Assembly: GCA_904066235.2 (NCBI GenBank) | Contig: CAJFCV020000002.1 | Location: 8,804,001 to 8,868,000 of the forward strand | Source of the DNA: Bursaphelenchus xylophilus | Taxonomy: Eukaryota; Nematoda; Chromadorea; Rhabditida; Aphelenchoididae | Reading direction: 5' to 3' | DNA length: 64,000 bases | Shown: positions 23,201 through 37,340 of the stretch, piece by piece | Position numbering within the stretch: the stretch's first letter is position 1 | Layout: every line of letters starts with the position of its first letter | The notes under the pieces: model-generated | The model's input: the letters and a program-made list of their open reading frames with translations, nothing else | Told to the model about the DNA's origin: nothing | Databases searched by the model: none | Position numbers and translations under genes: made by a program

Positions 23201-25242
23201 CGTGAAAAATTTTACTATCAAATTTTACGTCTATTGGCTATACGTTAGGCCCATTTTTAAAACGAAAAAAACCTGTTTTCCAAGTCCTTCAGAAGACCCA
23301 GTCACATGCCAACTTCCATTTGCTACAATCCCAAATGCTAAGCAAACGAATCCTCACATCTTCAACCCCAGTTTACACAATGTTTTATACAATCTTCAGA
23401 CCCATTGTAGGCAGAAGTACATAAGCCCCATGTTGCTAATTACTCGCGCCAGCCAGACCGCGAAATCCGGCTACAATACGGAAATGGATTTCCACATAAA
23501 TCAAAGAATTTGTTTTTCCCAATGTACCCGTCTTGTAATGTCACGTATTGTATCTGCGCAGAAAAGTTTTTTTCTGGGCTCCATTAATTCCGTATGCAAA
23601 AAAACTATCGCACGCAGTGGATTTCCTTACTAAGACTGGTCGCTGTGACGTGTTACATCGAGATCTGCCGCGATCACTTTGACATTGACAACGCTATAAA
23701 ATTTTCCTCATATTGCAAGATCTTTGTAATGTCAGCGAAATTTTTATACTCAAGAAAAACAAATTAAGCTCCCTCGTGGTGTTGGGTACATTCGTTGCAT
23801 TCGTGTGGGTACAGATCAGCAGCTGAGTGTGTATTTATAAACAATCCGCTTAACTCAATTATAGGAAAATCCGAGTGGATTAGGCCCTGCTTATCGGAGG
23901 CGCTGAAGACCCGCACTATCAATTAAAGAAGCCTCCCAACACAACATCCCATTTTAAGCCTGAGGGGCTGTTTTTCCCGGAGGCCTAATCCCTGCAAATT
24001 CTTTGGTCAAAACATTGGAAAAACGGTATGAATGGCCGAGGATGGATTTAATTGGGGATTAAGCTTAAAGGACAATACCGCCCGCTTCTCAGGGGAAAGC
24101 AAAACGGTCGAAAGACAAAGGGAAGGAGTATAATTGGGAAATGTTGTGTTCATATCGCCGAGTCCGCGAGATCCTAGATCACTTCGCCGGGGACCGGAAA
24201 GAGGGAGGATTCGGCACACAGTTTGTATTATATTTCCAGGCTTGGAGGATGTATAAATCCCGGAAGTTCAAACTTGGGAATATTTATGGGTACACAAAAT
24301 CACCGGTTTTTGTTACAAGTTAGGGTATATGTACGCTTTCTAAGGTATTCGTCAGATTTTCAGGTGATAGAAAAAACCAAGAATTTTTAATGGAATTCGA
24401 CACAACTTTGATAATTTTCGCAATAAAAATATCATCACGAAAACTTTTGCCTCCATTTAAATGATGATTTCATAAAATTTTACAGTACTGTAAGTTACTT
24501 TCAAAAATTTGGTTTTTTTGTTTTTCGAATTTAAGATGTACCCAAAATCGTCTTCGTTCCCGACCTTTAAACAGATCAATTCAAAAAAACAAAATGTCTT
24601 TTACAGCAGCCTTTATTGCAATGTCGCCAGCGATAAAGTTATTGTAAGAAGCAGCCATTACAGTCTTTAGAAAAAATCAATGTTCTAGGTTATCCTTATT
24701 TCCATACCAACACGGTTCTGTGGTCTACAAGTCCTGCTCTATTTCATGGCCAATCTATTTTAGGGAGCCTTAAATAGATTGGCCTTCTCTGTGTTTATCA
24801 GCACAGTTCAGCTGATAACCAACCATCATAAACGACAGTTCATGTACACACAACAAAAAGGCCATCAAATATATATGCAAAATGCAAATCCGCTCACAGC
24901 GCAACAAAAACAAAGGACAAACACATTTTCAAAATCATAAATTCAATTCTACCCCGATTGCACAATTCGTGCACTATTAGAATCAGCTTTGCAAATGAAA
25001 CACGACAAAGGTGATTAATTCCACGAAACATCAATGCCTAGGCCGTAAATCACTGTATGAAGTGGCCGTGTTTACAAAACACCCTCGCTCGAGCGTGGCG
25101 CGGTGACGCAAAAAGTCGTAAGCCTCTTTTTAGCGAATGAGACCGACTACAAAATGTTATTTATATGTATACAAGTGCATTTAGAAAGGCTATTACAGTA
25201 ATAGTGAGCGCTAAAACACTAGAAAAGGTAGGCATAGGCTTA
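20217..25242. other. Gene desert, part 1
   Basis: About 5 kb with no supported exon. A CpG-rich patch at 21540-21860 contains CCCCGCCCC, GGGCGG and ATTGGCC boxes, which look promoter- or enhancer-like but lead to no visible coding exon. Near 24870-24920 there is ATGCAAAT (octamer) beside AACAAAGGACAA. The 143-codon plus frame at 23202-23633 lacks an ATG and any homology. Confidence 0.5.
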
Positions 25243-25489
25243 CAGTGAGGGACGGGATCCAATGGCAAAAAACGACTTTTTTTGCATCCCGGAAGGGACC
25301 AAAATGTCTCCAAACCCTTCCCTTCTCTAAACTAAAAAACCCCGATTTGAAGAGCCCGCCTTGAAGGAAAGGGCGCGCTTTTCAAAGCGGAGTTTTTTAG
25401 CTTAGAGACGGGAAGGGTTTGGAGTCATTTTGGCCCCTTCCGGGATGCAAAAGGAGACGTTTTTTGCCATTGGATCAGGTCTCTCACTG
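25243..25489. repeat. Family A element, diverged subtype
   Basis: CAGTGAGGGACGGGATCC follows TA (25241-25242); TCAGGTCTCTCACTG ends before TA (25490-25491). Almost the entire element is an inverted repeat with GGGCGCGCTTTTCAAAGC near the centre. Clean TA target duplication. Confidence 0.9.
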
Positions 25490-28186
25490 TATTTCTACCG
25501 ATGAGAGAAATTTCTCCGCAAAAAATCGCTTTGAAATGCGTTTTCTCTTTGATTGCTTTCCAAATTTGGCTTACTCTTTTGGTGTAAAATATCTCAGCTC
25601 TCCCTGTAAAACGCCAGCTAAATTTAAGGGAATGCTATGCACAAATTATGGGTAGAATTTTAAAAAATCGAACTTGAAACACTTCCCTTGTAAATCTAGA
25701 ACACAATGGTCTAGAAGATTGCAAAAAGACCCCATTTTGTTGAGATTCTTCCCTTGCTAGTCAAAAAAACAGTTTTTCTTCTCCTTTTTAAGGTAGTAGT
25801 GAAGAAGGAAGAGATAATTGTGTATTGTGAAATCGCTGCTATGACTAATGCCATTCTATGACCTTCCTTTCCATATATAACCTCACTGCAATGTTGAAAG
25901 ATCCCCAATTGTAAACTTGTTGTAAAATAAAACCGTTTGACCCCGGTCCCATAATCAATCACGCCATAGAATAAACCTGTCATCATTTATTATCAAGACA
26001 AGGCAGTCTTGTTACGTCCTGTACTTTGGGAGCGCTTTCTCCAACTTCCTTGCAAGGTTCGTTGAAGGCTTTAGGGCTAAAATAGAACGTGTTTGCAGTG
26101 GCGGTAAGGTCAAGAAAAGGTCTTAGCCAATTAAAATTGTAAAAGAGTCTCCGGAAACTTGAAGTTTTTTTACAACTGGGTCACCTTACTGACTATTTAC
26201 TCTGCTAATTCACAAATGTCCCCAACATTTTTAGGTCGAATTTTTTGGGAAAATTTGAAGTATATTTTATAATATTTCTTTACTAGCGAAGATTTCAAGT
26301 TTTCGCAGCATACCTACAGGCTCATAGGAGCCCAGCTTTAACTTGCTGTAGACTGCAATGCAAGCTGATAAGTGCGCCATTGTTAGAAGGGTCGGAAAAA
26401 ACCGTAGGCTCTTTTTAACCAGCAACCGTCATAGGTCTCGGAATGGTGTTGATACAACCGATGTTCTGGAAGATACTGGGCAAAAAATTGCATCGCTTGT
26501 AGCTGTTTTGATAAGCCGTTCTTATCAACAATTTGCGGCGCTGGAAACCCCCACAAAAGATAAAGCGTTCGGCATTTCCTGATCTCTGCGTCAAACTTTA
26601 AAGAAAATGACATAATGTCTATTCAAGCTTCTTTGGCAAAACCAATAAGGATCATACTTCACGTCAAGCACTCCCGTATGAAGATAATCTAATTAGCCAC
26701 AACATAGTACCACCAGGATGACCGTGTTTGTAACAGGGTTCAATTGAGTCAGCGGCGGCCATAAAAACAGTGATTAAATTTAGTGGCCGTCAAAATAGTT
26801 GTGGGCCGGATTATGTCATACATAATGTATAAATTAAATACTTAAATGTACATGTTTTGTCATGTGCTCCATGCAAAACATATATCGGGGATATTCGTCT
26901 TTATGGACCTTCAAAAGTCGTAAAATCCCACAAAAAAATTCAAGCCGACCCACGAAATTTTTCCGCCCTAAAATCTAACGTATCTGCAACGGAAATAATT
27001 CAACTCCCCCTCAGGCAATCAAAAAATAAATTGAAACAAACATTGTTGGTTAAAAGTATGATTGCCTCTTGCATTTGCCTACGCCTACAAGTGTTATTGC
27101 AGACCGAAAATAAGGCAGTTAAAAGCTATAGCAACGAAAAAGAGTAATGGCTCCCGGCAGGAAAACATTCATTTTTATCAACAGATAAGGAAGTGCAGCA
27201 CTGCGGAAACGTAAGCAAATAGTGCGAGGTCATTTTCAAGGGAGGGCGGAAGTGTTATTATCAGGCCGGAAGCCTCTTGTAGATGCTGAAGCAACGGGGC
27301 TCAACGGGAGAGAATTTGGGTTACAGTTCTCTAAAAAGTCAGAAAAGTAATCGCTATTTTTAATTGACAATGATTGACAAATCACAAAAAATTCCCAAAG
27401 AAGCATGTACTTTACCAAATTTTAGCTTTTTGTAACCATTTTTCAAAATGATGCATAACTTTACTCCAAGTCTTGCCGTGCAAAGTCCGCCGCTTTTATT
27501 AGCTTTTCGCTACTATTACACCAATTATTATTTGTTTTTCAACACTTGTATAACAGTTGTAATAACCAATTCAAATTTCAAATCCCTCCATCATACCTTA
27601 TTTAGCCGCAAAGAATGTTACAACAAAGAACATTAGGCCAGAATCACCCTTTCTTTACGCCACCATTTCCTACGATAATAGAAGGCATTTTTATAGCATA
27701 ACTGCGTAAAAAACGCGTGTTGCAGACTGTAATAGAACGTGCGGGCACGCGATGTTCTGTTCCTTTTCGTTGCAGCACGCTAATTAGTAAAGTTTTGACC
27801 TTGCATCATAATAAAAGCCCACTGAATTTGACACGAAAATGCCATGTGACGAGTGTTTTGTTCGCCTCGAGGTAATGCCTGTTGTTCGAAACGAACTGTT
27901 CAAAATTTTATAAAAAGAAACTTTCGCAAGAATATCTCTTGAATGAAACTGGTGTCTTGTTTAAGCTATGGCACGGCTCCAAACAGCTCACATTTTAGTC
28001 CAAAATATTTTAGCTCATGTTTTACAGATCAATTTATTGAATTGACTAGAGCGTCTTACATTTTCAACAGGAAAACATTGGTTTTTGGGGTAGGAATGCC
28101 CCTATTTCAGAAGGCCGTAGCATCGTCAGTTTGCATTTTAAAATCTTGCTATTTTGTAGACAAAAACTAATTTCGCTTACAAATAC
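25490..28186. other. Gene desert, part 2
   Basis: AT-rich sequence with no supported gene, RNA or known repeat family member before the foldback at 28187. Confidence 0.5.
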
Positions 28187-29109
28187 CGGAGTTGGACGAT
28201 TGGGGAAAAAGACGATTGGGGAAAAGTACGATTGGAGAAACCGAAAAGTATTATTTTTCTTCCATGCAAATGTCGAAGTTAGGATAATCGAGGGTGCTCA
28301 TTTCGAAAATGACATTCATTTTTTTGATTCTTACTTTTTTCCTTAAGTAGTACTGTAAAGTAGTAATTTTTGATTTTTTTCATAAATACTCGATTTAGGG
28401 GTTTCGAGGGTGCTGATTTCGAAAATCATGTAAATTTTTCCTCTAGTACTACATAGTACTATTCTGATACTATATAGTACGAAGTGAAAATATGGCTTTT
28501 GACGTTAATGGTGTTGTTTTGATGCTTAGTACTCTTCAAAAACACGTTTTAAAGACTTGGTGCTATATAGTACTGTCTGATACTATGTAGTACGAAGTAA
28601 AAATAGGCGTACTAAGCACCAGAACAACACCACGAACGCCTAAAGGCCAACTTTACACCTCGTACTACATAGTATCAGGTAGTACTATATAGCACCAAGT
28701 CTTTAAAACGTGTTTTTGAAGAGTACTAAGCACCAAAACAACACCATTAACGTCAAAAGCCATATTTTGACCTCGTACTATATAGTATCAGAATAGTACT
28801 ATATAGTACTAGAGGAAAAATGAACGTGATTTTCGAAACCAGCACCTTCGAAATCCCCTAAATCCAGTATTTTTCGAAAATTAAAAAAAAATTTTTTTTA
28901 GTACTTAACAGTACTACTTAAGGAAAAAAGTAAGAATCAAAAAAATGAATGTCATTTTCGAAATGAGCACCCTCTATTATCCTGACTTCGACATTTGCAT
29001 GGAAGAAAAATAATACTTTTCGGTTTCCCCAATCGTACTTTTCCCCAATCGTCTTTTTCCCCAATCGTCCCTTTCCCCAATCGTCTTTTTCCCCAATCGT
29101 CCCAGTTCC
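28187..29109. repeat. Family B foldback element, 923 bp, with 9-bp target duplication
   Basis: Starts CGGAGTTGGACGATTGGGG and ends CCCCAATCGTCCCAGTTCC. It is bounded by TACAAATAC on both sides (28178-28186 and 29110-29118), a perfect 9-bp direct repeat. The arms fold over the full length with the centre near 28640. The core has many TAGTACTATATAGTAC-type motifs. GACGATTGGGGAAAA is tandemly repeated near both ends. Confidence 0.92.
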
Positions 29110-29118
29110 TACAAATAC

Positions 29119-32100
29119 ATATTCCAAAACCGAAGCCTCTGCGTCGCCTTTGCCGGAAGTTATAACCTCCGACTTTCCCTCATGTTTTTTGTAAGACCCT
29201 GTAAAATATTTGCAAGCTGTCTTCAGAGAGGTATTTTTGGCCATTACCCAGGATTCACAGATATTCGTTTGTCCAAACTTTGAACTTTCTAATATAAATG
29301 ACCATTCTGGTCTCGGGGATCCGTTTGCGGTCCAAAAATACACTTATCCTAACAGCAGAGGGTGTTTAGAAATGCGGGAGGGTTTTATCTAATCAGGAAT
29401 GAAAAACCACCATGACGTGGTCCGCATAAGCTGACGACCAAAGTCGCATATTGTTGGGCTGTTCTTTGTTTTGAGTCGGAAGCGTGCGCAAAGAACGGTG
29501 TTGGGGGTCTCGAACTGGAAAATAACTTGATTTTGGAATTAATTTGCGAAAAATCGACAATGAGTTTGTGTTTTAGACTGTCTAGACCGTTTTGCGGAAC
29601 TTCTAAAAGGCCGTTAGACCGTTTTTAAAAAACTTTTAAGATAGAAGCTGCTTAATCGATGAGTAATTATGGCATAAGCCAGATCTATCAAGTATGATGA
29701 CCATTTTATGGTGCTAGCCTCAAAAATTTTACAGTAGCCTCTTAGTATATACGATAGCTGCTTCAACGAAAGATCAACGGCTCTGCCAACCTTTCGCCTT
29801 GGCCCGTATACGTTTCCCTGAGACGTGGCATTCGAAGCGTTCTCGCAATTAGTTTTCTTTTCCTCTCCCACCTCCGACTACGGTTGTTGACAATATGCCC
29901 AAAAAAAGGCGACAACTAATTACAAGTTCTAATCCCGACCTTCGCCGAAAACTGACGGCGGGAGACAAAAGCACGTTAATCGGGTAATCTTATTAATTCC
30001 AACCTAATTTTCACGCCATCGTCACAAAGTTGAAAAACACACCATGCGAAAACTCAATTTTCGGTTGTCGACGTGGACGGTGCGGTAAGCGAATTAATTC
30101 GCGGCCTAATGAGGGGTAATTCGCATTGTTAGCAGAGGAAAGGAGTTCAGTGGGTATTGTACACGTTGTTACGAAACTGCACCTATAGACTGAGGAGATT
30201 TTTTAAAGGTTTCTTAAGTGAACCACTATCGATTTTTGGCCAATTTCAAAAAAAATGTTTCTTTAACCGTAAGCAAATTGATGAAAACTAACTTCAGCAA
30301 TGCCTGCATATTTCGTTCTTCAAACAATTCCAGAAAAATGGACCAAAATAGGCCAGATTTTATACATGTATTTTTGAACCATCATTAACTTCAAATACAA
30401 TGTCGGAGATGGCTCGTAAGACCACTGCTTCGACTAACTACAATGATATTGAATACCCTTTCTAGAATCAGAGGGAAGAGGTCGAAATAAGTTGGTATAG
30501 GTAGTTTAAAATCCTAGGCAAAATGGCCAAAAAATCGCTGGGGAGGTACCTTTACAAAACGCCAAAAAAATTTACTTCGCCCATACCGACTGGCTATGGT
30601 TACACTTTGAGTCTTACCAGCAAAAAAAATTCTAGCGCGTTATGAAAAAATCTGGCATAAAAAATAAGTAAACTATGTGTTTCAGCTGCTGTCAGCTCCT
30701 CCTAAAACTTGGCAGTTAGGCTCCCCAAAAGGCACCTTTCAATCCTTGAAAGACCTAAGGCAATGTTCCAACAAAAATAAGTTATTTTCGGGTTCCCCTA
30801 AAAACACTTTCATTGCAAAATAAATCAACTCCCCTATACCAAAACTTGCGCTCCACTTTCAAGGAAGTGTAACGTCAGTTCCCGATTGTAAACCCCCCGC
30901 TTTTCGAAAATCGGGATACCCAATAACAAGTAGGTTTATTTTTAGTGGTTGCAAACAACTTTAAACTCTCTTTACACCATCCGAAAATTACTGCATTCTA
31001 TTCGAAAACAGGGCAAGAACATTTTGAAAAGGTACAGTAGGATTAAGTTGTAAATGAGTTGAGAAAAAGAAGGCAAAAGTCGGCCAAAATTAGTCTCATT
31101 GGAGTAGCGGCGCCCTCGGGGCGAACGTAGAGTCGTGCACATACAATATAGGGCATGACTTGTTTAGTAATCGAATTAAAATTTACATTGTAAAGTGGAA
31201 AACACACGAGAGGAGGGTACGGTATGGGAACGGGTTTGAGCAAGAATTGAGCCTTGTGAAATTGCGTAAATTCGATTTTGCTTTCATATTTTATGATTTT
31301 CAGAGGATAATATTGTCGGCAAATCTTTTACTGAGATTTTACATTATTTGTCATCGAAAAATCGATCTATTTTCCTGTACAATTCCGTATCTTCAACGTC
31401 ATCTTCTCCCAAATTCTCCGAATTCCCGGCTCTTGTAGTGGAGCCACTACTGACCCCACTACAACACCAGATGACTATTACAACTACTTGTAGAGCAAAC
31501 TCAATTAAGACGCGTCACACAGAGAGTGTAAGGAATGCGAGGAATGCTCTCAAGTGGCTCCCATTATCGGCTTAATATATACGCAACATGAGTGTATTGC
31601 TCGAATCAATCTGTAATGTAATTCCAGGGATTCGGAACGTTCAAAATCGAATTGTTATTAACTTAATGAAAGGCCTGCGAAAATTGAATTTTGGACGTCA
31701 CACGCTGACCTTGAGGGCATTGCAAACGGGCTTTGTGTTGTAATCAACTTGCAAATATCGAACAAATACGTGTGGAGGTGCAAAAAAATTATCATAAAAT
31801 CTCTCCGGAAATAAAAAAAAAAATTTTTTTTTAGCAAATTATATAAAATAAATGCAAGCGTGACTCCGCACATTGACATGAATTTATAACACTCCCATAC
31901 TCCAAAAACAAGTATTCAATTTTCTACCCACAAACTCAAAAAAACCCGAGAATTTGTCTTTGAACCCCCGTAGTCAGAGTTCCAAACCACAACACAAGAC
32001 CAAGTCGGAACCGAAATTTCCGCGCTATATTGAAAGCTAATCACATACTACCGCCCCAAGACATAAAAAAATCATAAAAAATTAGGCCATCAATCAGATT

Positions 32101-32375
32101 GCCGGTCAAGTTTTGTGTTACAGAAGCTACTTCGCATCGAATGATGGAGGATTTATTCGACAAACTAATGACATATCGTTTGTTTATGTGTCGTCATAAA
32201 CATGAACGCACAGGTTTGTAACAAAACAACTAAAAAAAGAAATGAGAGTAAAGATGGAAAAGGAGTTTCGTTGAAACTTTAAACTAGGGGCTATATTGGC
32301 GAAAACATAAAGCTCTGCTTTCTTGTAACCTTTCAATATTATTACATATATGGACAAGTATTTAGGGGCTTAAAT
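29119..32375. other. Gene desert, part 3
   Basis: No supported exon. Around 29890-30060 there is a stretch rich in TAATTA and TAATCC homeodomain-type words (CTAATTACAAGTTCTAATCC), which could be regulatory. Otherwise featureless AT-rich DNA. Confidence 0.45.
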
Positions 32376-32615
32376 GTGTCGGACCTTATCTAGTGGCAGA
32401 AAACATACCATTTTACATCCGGGAAGTAGCAAAAAATGTGGCAAAATACCTCCCTCTCCAAGTCAAAAAAGTCCGATTTCAAAAGCGCGCCCCCTCTTTT
32501 TGTGAGGGAAAGGGTTTCAAACGGAGTTTTTTCACTTGGAGAAGTTTTGCCACATTTTTTGATACTTTCCGGAAGCATAATGGTAGTTTTTTTCCACTTG
32601 ATCAGGTCCTTCACT
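32376..32615. repeat. Family A element
   Basis: The left arm contains GGACCTTATCTAGTGGCAG and CATCCGGGAAGTAGC. The right arm ends TTGATCAGGTCCTTCACTG before TA (32616-32617). The inner left arm reads CCTCCCTCTCCAAGT. The left terminus is eroded. Confidence 0.85.
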
Positions 32616-33758
32616 GTAAATGCAGGCCAACTGAAAATTGGCTGAAAATGGCCGGGCGCAGCTCGGAAAACTTGCACGAGCGCCGCTCGCGTCTTGGGCG
32701 CAGCTCGAAAAACGGTGAAATTTAGCTCCAGCGAGATGCTATAATTTTCAGCGCCCTATAATTTTTAGCTAACCTCAGCAAAATTTCAGTTAGCGCATCG
32801 GCCCTAGGGCCCTACAAAAAGAGCCCTAATCATTTTATATTTTGAACATACGGATCCTCCGGAATCTACGACGATAAAAAAACAAAAGCAAAATCAAAGC
32901 GGGCGTTGTAATGACGTTGTCTTGCATTCGCTATCATCCTCCTCCAAAGCACCGATAGTGTTTGTGCAGTGGGCCGGGAACGACTTTACTGTAGGTGCAG
33001 CGGCAAGTCTTCTTTGACGCAACACTCCCGTATCTACTCAAACCCAAACGCAGTGAAAGTGATGTGGTTTGGAAAGGAAAGTGACGCGGGACTAGTCTAT
33101 AGAGCTGTTAATATGAGCTGGCTTTGTTTTTTTTTTTGAATTCTCAAGCAGTATAGTCTAGCGGGGAACATTACGCAGAATTTTGGAAAACCCGATATCA
33201 GAGATTTCGAAAAATAAAAAAAAAAAATAAATTCTGTATTACGTAGAAATCCCCGGGGTTTTTTAATCCGACAATGGCCAAAAATTTTGCACTTTTTTAT
33301 TTAGAAAACGGATAATTTTGCAGCTCAAGATTTTCAAGTAAGCAAAATCTAATTTTTTCACAAATTTGTCGAATTTGCAAAAAAATGGCTCGAATTTACC
33401 CAAAAATCGGCTCGTAATCCGCCGTTGAGTTAGCCCAGCTCCTTTCAAGATGCAGTTCCAACGAAGGGAGTTACCACAAATAAAAAGATTAGATGAGAAT
33501 CTAATCCGAAGATACGATTTTCGGATCCGGAAGTTTGTTGAAGTATACGTTTAACACTGTAAATAGAGGCTGAGAAACTTCTACAATCCGCCCAAAAATT
33601 ATTTATAAAAGAGTGGATATTAAATTTTTGATACCAAAATGCGCAAAAAAGCTCGTATTTTAGCCAACTTCCGGAGTGAAAATCTTTGTTTTTTCTTTAA
33701 AACACTTGCTGAGAATATTGCAGATATCTTCGAAAAAATGAATCTGAATTTGTGCCTA
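32616..33758. other. Gene desert, part 4
   Basis: No gene seen. Short stretches near 33600-33750 resemble diverged pieces of family C (CTCGTATTTTAGCCAACTTC, AATATTGCAGATATC). Confidence 0.4.
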
Positions 33759-34075
33759 CAGTCGCGGACTCGGTCCAGTGGCAGAAAACGTACCATTTTG
33801 CATCCGGGAAGTATCAAAAATGTGGCAAAATACCTCCCTCTCCAAGTAAAAAAAATCCGATTTCAAAAGCTCCCGCTCTTTTTGTGAGGCAAAGGGTTTC
33901 AAAACGGAGTTTTTTAGTTGGATAAAGAGGCATTTTGCCACATTTTTTGATACTTCCCGGATGCAAAATGGCACGTTTTTTGCCACTGGATCAGCTCCCC
34001 CATTGGTTCCAAAAGGAGTTTTTTAGTTGGATAGGGAGACATTTTGCCACATTTTTTGATACTTCCCGGGTAGTT
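33759..34075. repeat. Family A element plus a partial second right arm
   Basis: Starts CAGTCGCGGACTCGGTCCAG after TA. The first right arm closes with GCCACTGGATCAGCTCCCCC near 34000. A second partial right arm follows (AGGAGTTTTTTAGTTGGATA to ATACTTCCCGGGTAG), so the right arm is duplicated. Confidence 0.8.
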
Positions 34076-37000
34076 TCATCAAAGTCCAAGCATTACATTT
34101 TCGATACTTCCCTGTAGCCTAGAGCATAGTTCCCTTTGCTAATTAGGAAATATCTTTGAAACCGAAAAACCGTTTTCCGCCCTAATCTTATTCCATAAAT
34201 CACTGTATGATTCCCCCGCGGCTTTGCAAACATCCCTCTCAAAAACTGGCTGAGTGGTCAAATTTGTCACCCGAAAACAGAGATTCCCCCCTTACTAATA
34301 CTTTCTAATCCGAAAAATTGACTATTTTAGGGTCCATATACAACTAAACGTGTGGTTTTTGTATCCTTGTTGACGAAAAACAAACTGTTTCGCCAAAACA
34401 TTGCCGTTCTCCACACGGCTGATCTTTGCAACGATACGCTACAAATTTTTGTAATGCATACTATGTTTTTGCCTTTACTGTTTACATAGAACAGCGACTG
34501 ATCTTTGCAAGACGGTTTCATTTACCGTGGAGACATTGTAAGGTGATAAAAAATCACTACAACAAAACAAAAACTCGTAAAGAAGGGTTGAATTTTCGGA
34601 AGGGCCGTTCTCGTGAGACATTCGGATTTTTATAGTTCTCTCACAAACACTATCCACAGCGTCTTTGACACAGTATTTTGAAGATCCTAGGTACAATTTT
34701 TTGTTACTTTTTCAAAAACTATCATATGTAAAGGTGGAAATTTTGGGCTAAATTTTGGTCACAATCCAAGGTACATATTTCAAATTTCTAACTGGAAATT
34801 ATTGATGTTTGTGGGAAAAGTGACATGTATCCCTAGTATTGAGTCTGAAATATCACTTCTAAGATCACAAAGAAATAGTCTGAGCCTTTTTTCAACTTCA
34901 AATTCTGATTTGGTCTGTACAAGGTTTGTTTTAAAAATGGTCCTGCCAGCTTCAGAAAAGCATGAGCTAATCTAGAAAAAGCCATAAAAAGCTTTGTTAG
35001 AGCAAACCACCAATTTTTTGAAACTTTTTGCCAATAACCTCTTAAACCAAGGTTTAAAAAGTCGCCCATTTTCTTGCGATTAGACTTGAAAATTTTGAAA
35101 ATTCACCCGATCTATAGCAACTTGACGACTTTTAACAATAATTGTAATATCTACACCACACGGCAATACTCTTTGATATGCATGACCTCCCTAACCAATT
35201 TCACGTCACCACTGTAGAAGGCTTCTAAAAATTCCCGGTTCATCTCTAAACTTAGCCTATTGCGCAGAATACCGTAGCCTTGGCGCTCTCGGCCCTATTT
35301 CGAGCCTGCCCTTTTGAGCGCATTCAAATTCTGCACTCGCTCTCGCGATGTGTTCCAAAAAAGCAAGAAAAAGGGGGAAAAAAAGTTTCGTGAAAATTTA
35401 ATGTTTACTTTGGCAGATTGAAACTTGTACCCGCCGTGGGAATCGGTTCAAGAATTCTGACCCGCGCGGGTGAACAACTCCGAACAGAGGGGATTTGCGC
35501 GCCCTTTTCAAAAGAATCGCCTAATCGCGGAGCGGGAAATGCAGAGGAAATCTTGGCATTCCGAACGCTGACTAATTGATGAAGGCACGAAACAAAGTGC
35601 AGCTGCAAACTCTATTCAGCCCTTTTTTGTACGCCTATTATACGGTGAACACGTCGGGATTAATTGGGTTGCGCATTGCAGCAAAATTATGCAAGGAAAA
35701 TGAAGACTTTGTAGTTCAAAAAGCTTCAAGGTTTGGCTCGAAAATAGGCTCAAGAGAGGTGAGAATGTAAAGACAGCTCAACTTAATCGCACGATGAACC
35801 TATTGGGTCCGGCTTCGTTCAAAATGATTTGATAATCCGGCGGCTCCAATTCGAACAAGTCCATAGAGTACATCCTCGGCTAATCCGTCGTGTAATCGGG
35901 GTTTAGCATTTTTGTCATGCCGAAAATGGTTCATATTCATCGCATCAACATCCTGCTGCACGTTGGGATGATGTAGAACATAATTTTTGTGAAATCGGTG
36001 TTTTTAAAGGCCGTTTCACGAAAAATATAAGTCGATACGGATGGAATTTACACGTCATTAGCAAACATATACGTTGTGAATTAAATTTGAAGTTAATCCC
36101 GTGGAAAGGGGGATATGCAAAGAAGGAGGATTGCGACGTCAAAGTGGGCAAAAAGAAATCATTTTTTCTCTACCGTAGCCTTCTCCTGTGACGTTGCCAA
36201 ACCACTTGAAAGTGAAACTTTTAAGGCTCTCTGGCGCCGTTTTCAAGGATGTATTAATAGATGTAATATTAATTTATGATATAATAGATGTAATTTAAAA
36301 TTATATCTACATACCATCCGTCAAAGTTAGCCCGTTGTTCCAAATTCCCGCCAATTGATAGCATGGAATGCCTCGCATGCAATGACACAAATGACTATCC
36401 TATACATAAATATGCGTATGGTTTTGCAATGCATTTGCAATGAGCTAGACAATGCGGCGCTTCCGTGACCGCTCCACCACCCACCAGACCTGATAGGGGG
36501 CTCTAATTAAATTCCAAAATATAACATTTAATTTGCATTCCGCGGGAACGTCAATATAATTAATAGTAACAAAGTTAACCATGTAGACGCGAATTGCGTA
36601 GTGCCATGGACCTGACGCTCTTTATGGAGAAAAAAATTTAAGATGGAATCTCACTTAAAAATCCACATTTTCAAAAGTTTGTTGAAATGGGAAGAGATTT
36701 TGCGGAGAAGACATAAAACCACAGTTTTGTCGGCGGAACCCCAGCCACGTGCCCTAATTAACGCCCTCGCCGAAATAGAGCACAGTGGGCCCACGCGGGA
36801 TCGACGGTATCGCGGGGGCCATGTTTCGCCTCCTTTCCGTTCTTCAGTCTCCATAACATTCCACCCGAAATTGCCGCAATTTCCGGCAAAGCTGTTTTTT
36901 ATGGCATCCCGAACTGCAAACCCTCCTCCGCCGCGGGGATGACGACTTTACAGAGAATTAAACTTGGGGCTGATTTTATTGCCTCTTCGGAAGTAGCGCG

Positions 37001-37340
37001 TTGCAAACAGTAAGGTCGGATGCATCCCACACAATTTGTAACCGGTATGTTTTAATCCCCCGTGTGATACGCCAAATGTAGTCCCACTTAGCGCATAAAA
37101 ATACATGGTAAAAGTGCTGTCGGCAAGGTACAAAAGGTTACTTCAACAAGGTCGAGTCCAAAATCATCAGGAAAGTGGTGGGGGTTTGCTGTGCTGTGTG
37201 ACACAAGACAGAATTACGTTCGGGTTGACTTGAAGTCCTTGGTTTCGATCCGCAAAGTTATGGCTTCTAACCATAGATTCAGAATTTCTCGGACAAAAGA
37301 TAAGCCGTGATATCATTTGCAGTTAAAGGACCTTCACTAA
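34076..37340. other. Gene desert, part 5
   Basis: No supported gene. A CpG-rich patch at about 36730-36940 (ACGCGGGATCGACGGTATCG) overlaps a 99-codon plus frame without family or splice support. GC-rich sequence also occurs at 35430-35550. Confidence 0.45.

Noticed and set aside
23202..23633. 143-codon open frame on plus strand
   Set aside because: No ATG at the start, no splice context, composition not protein-like, no family.
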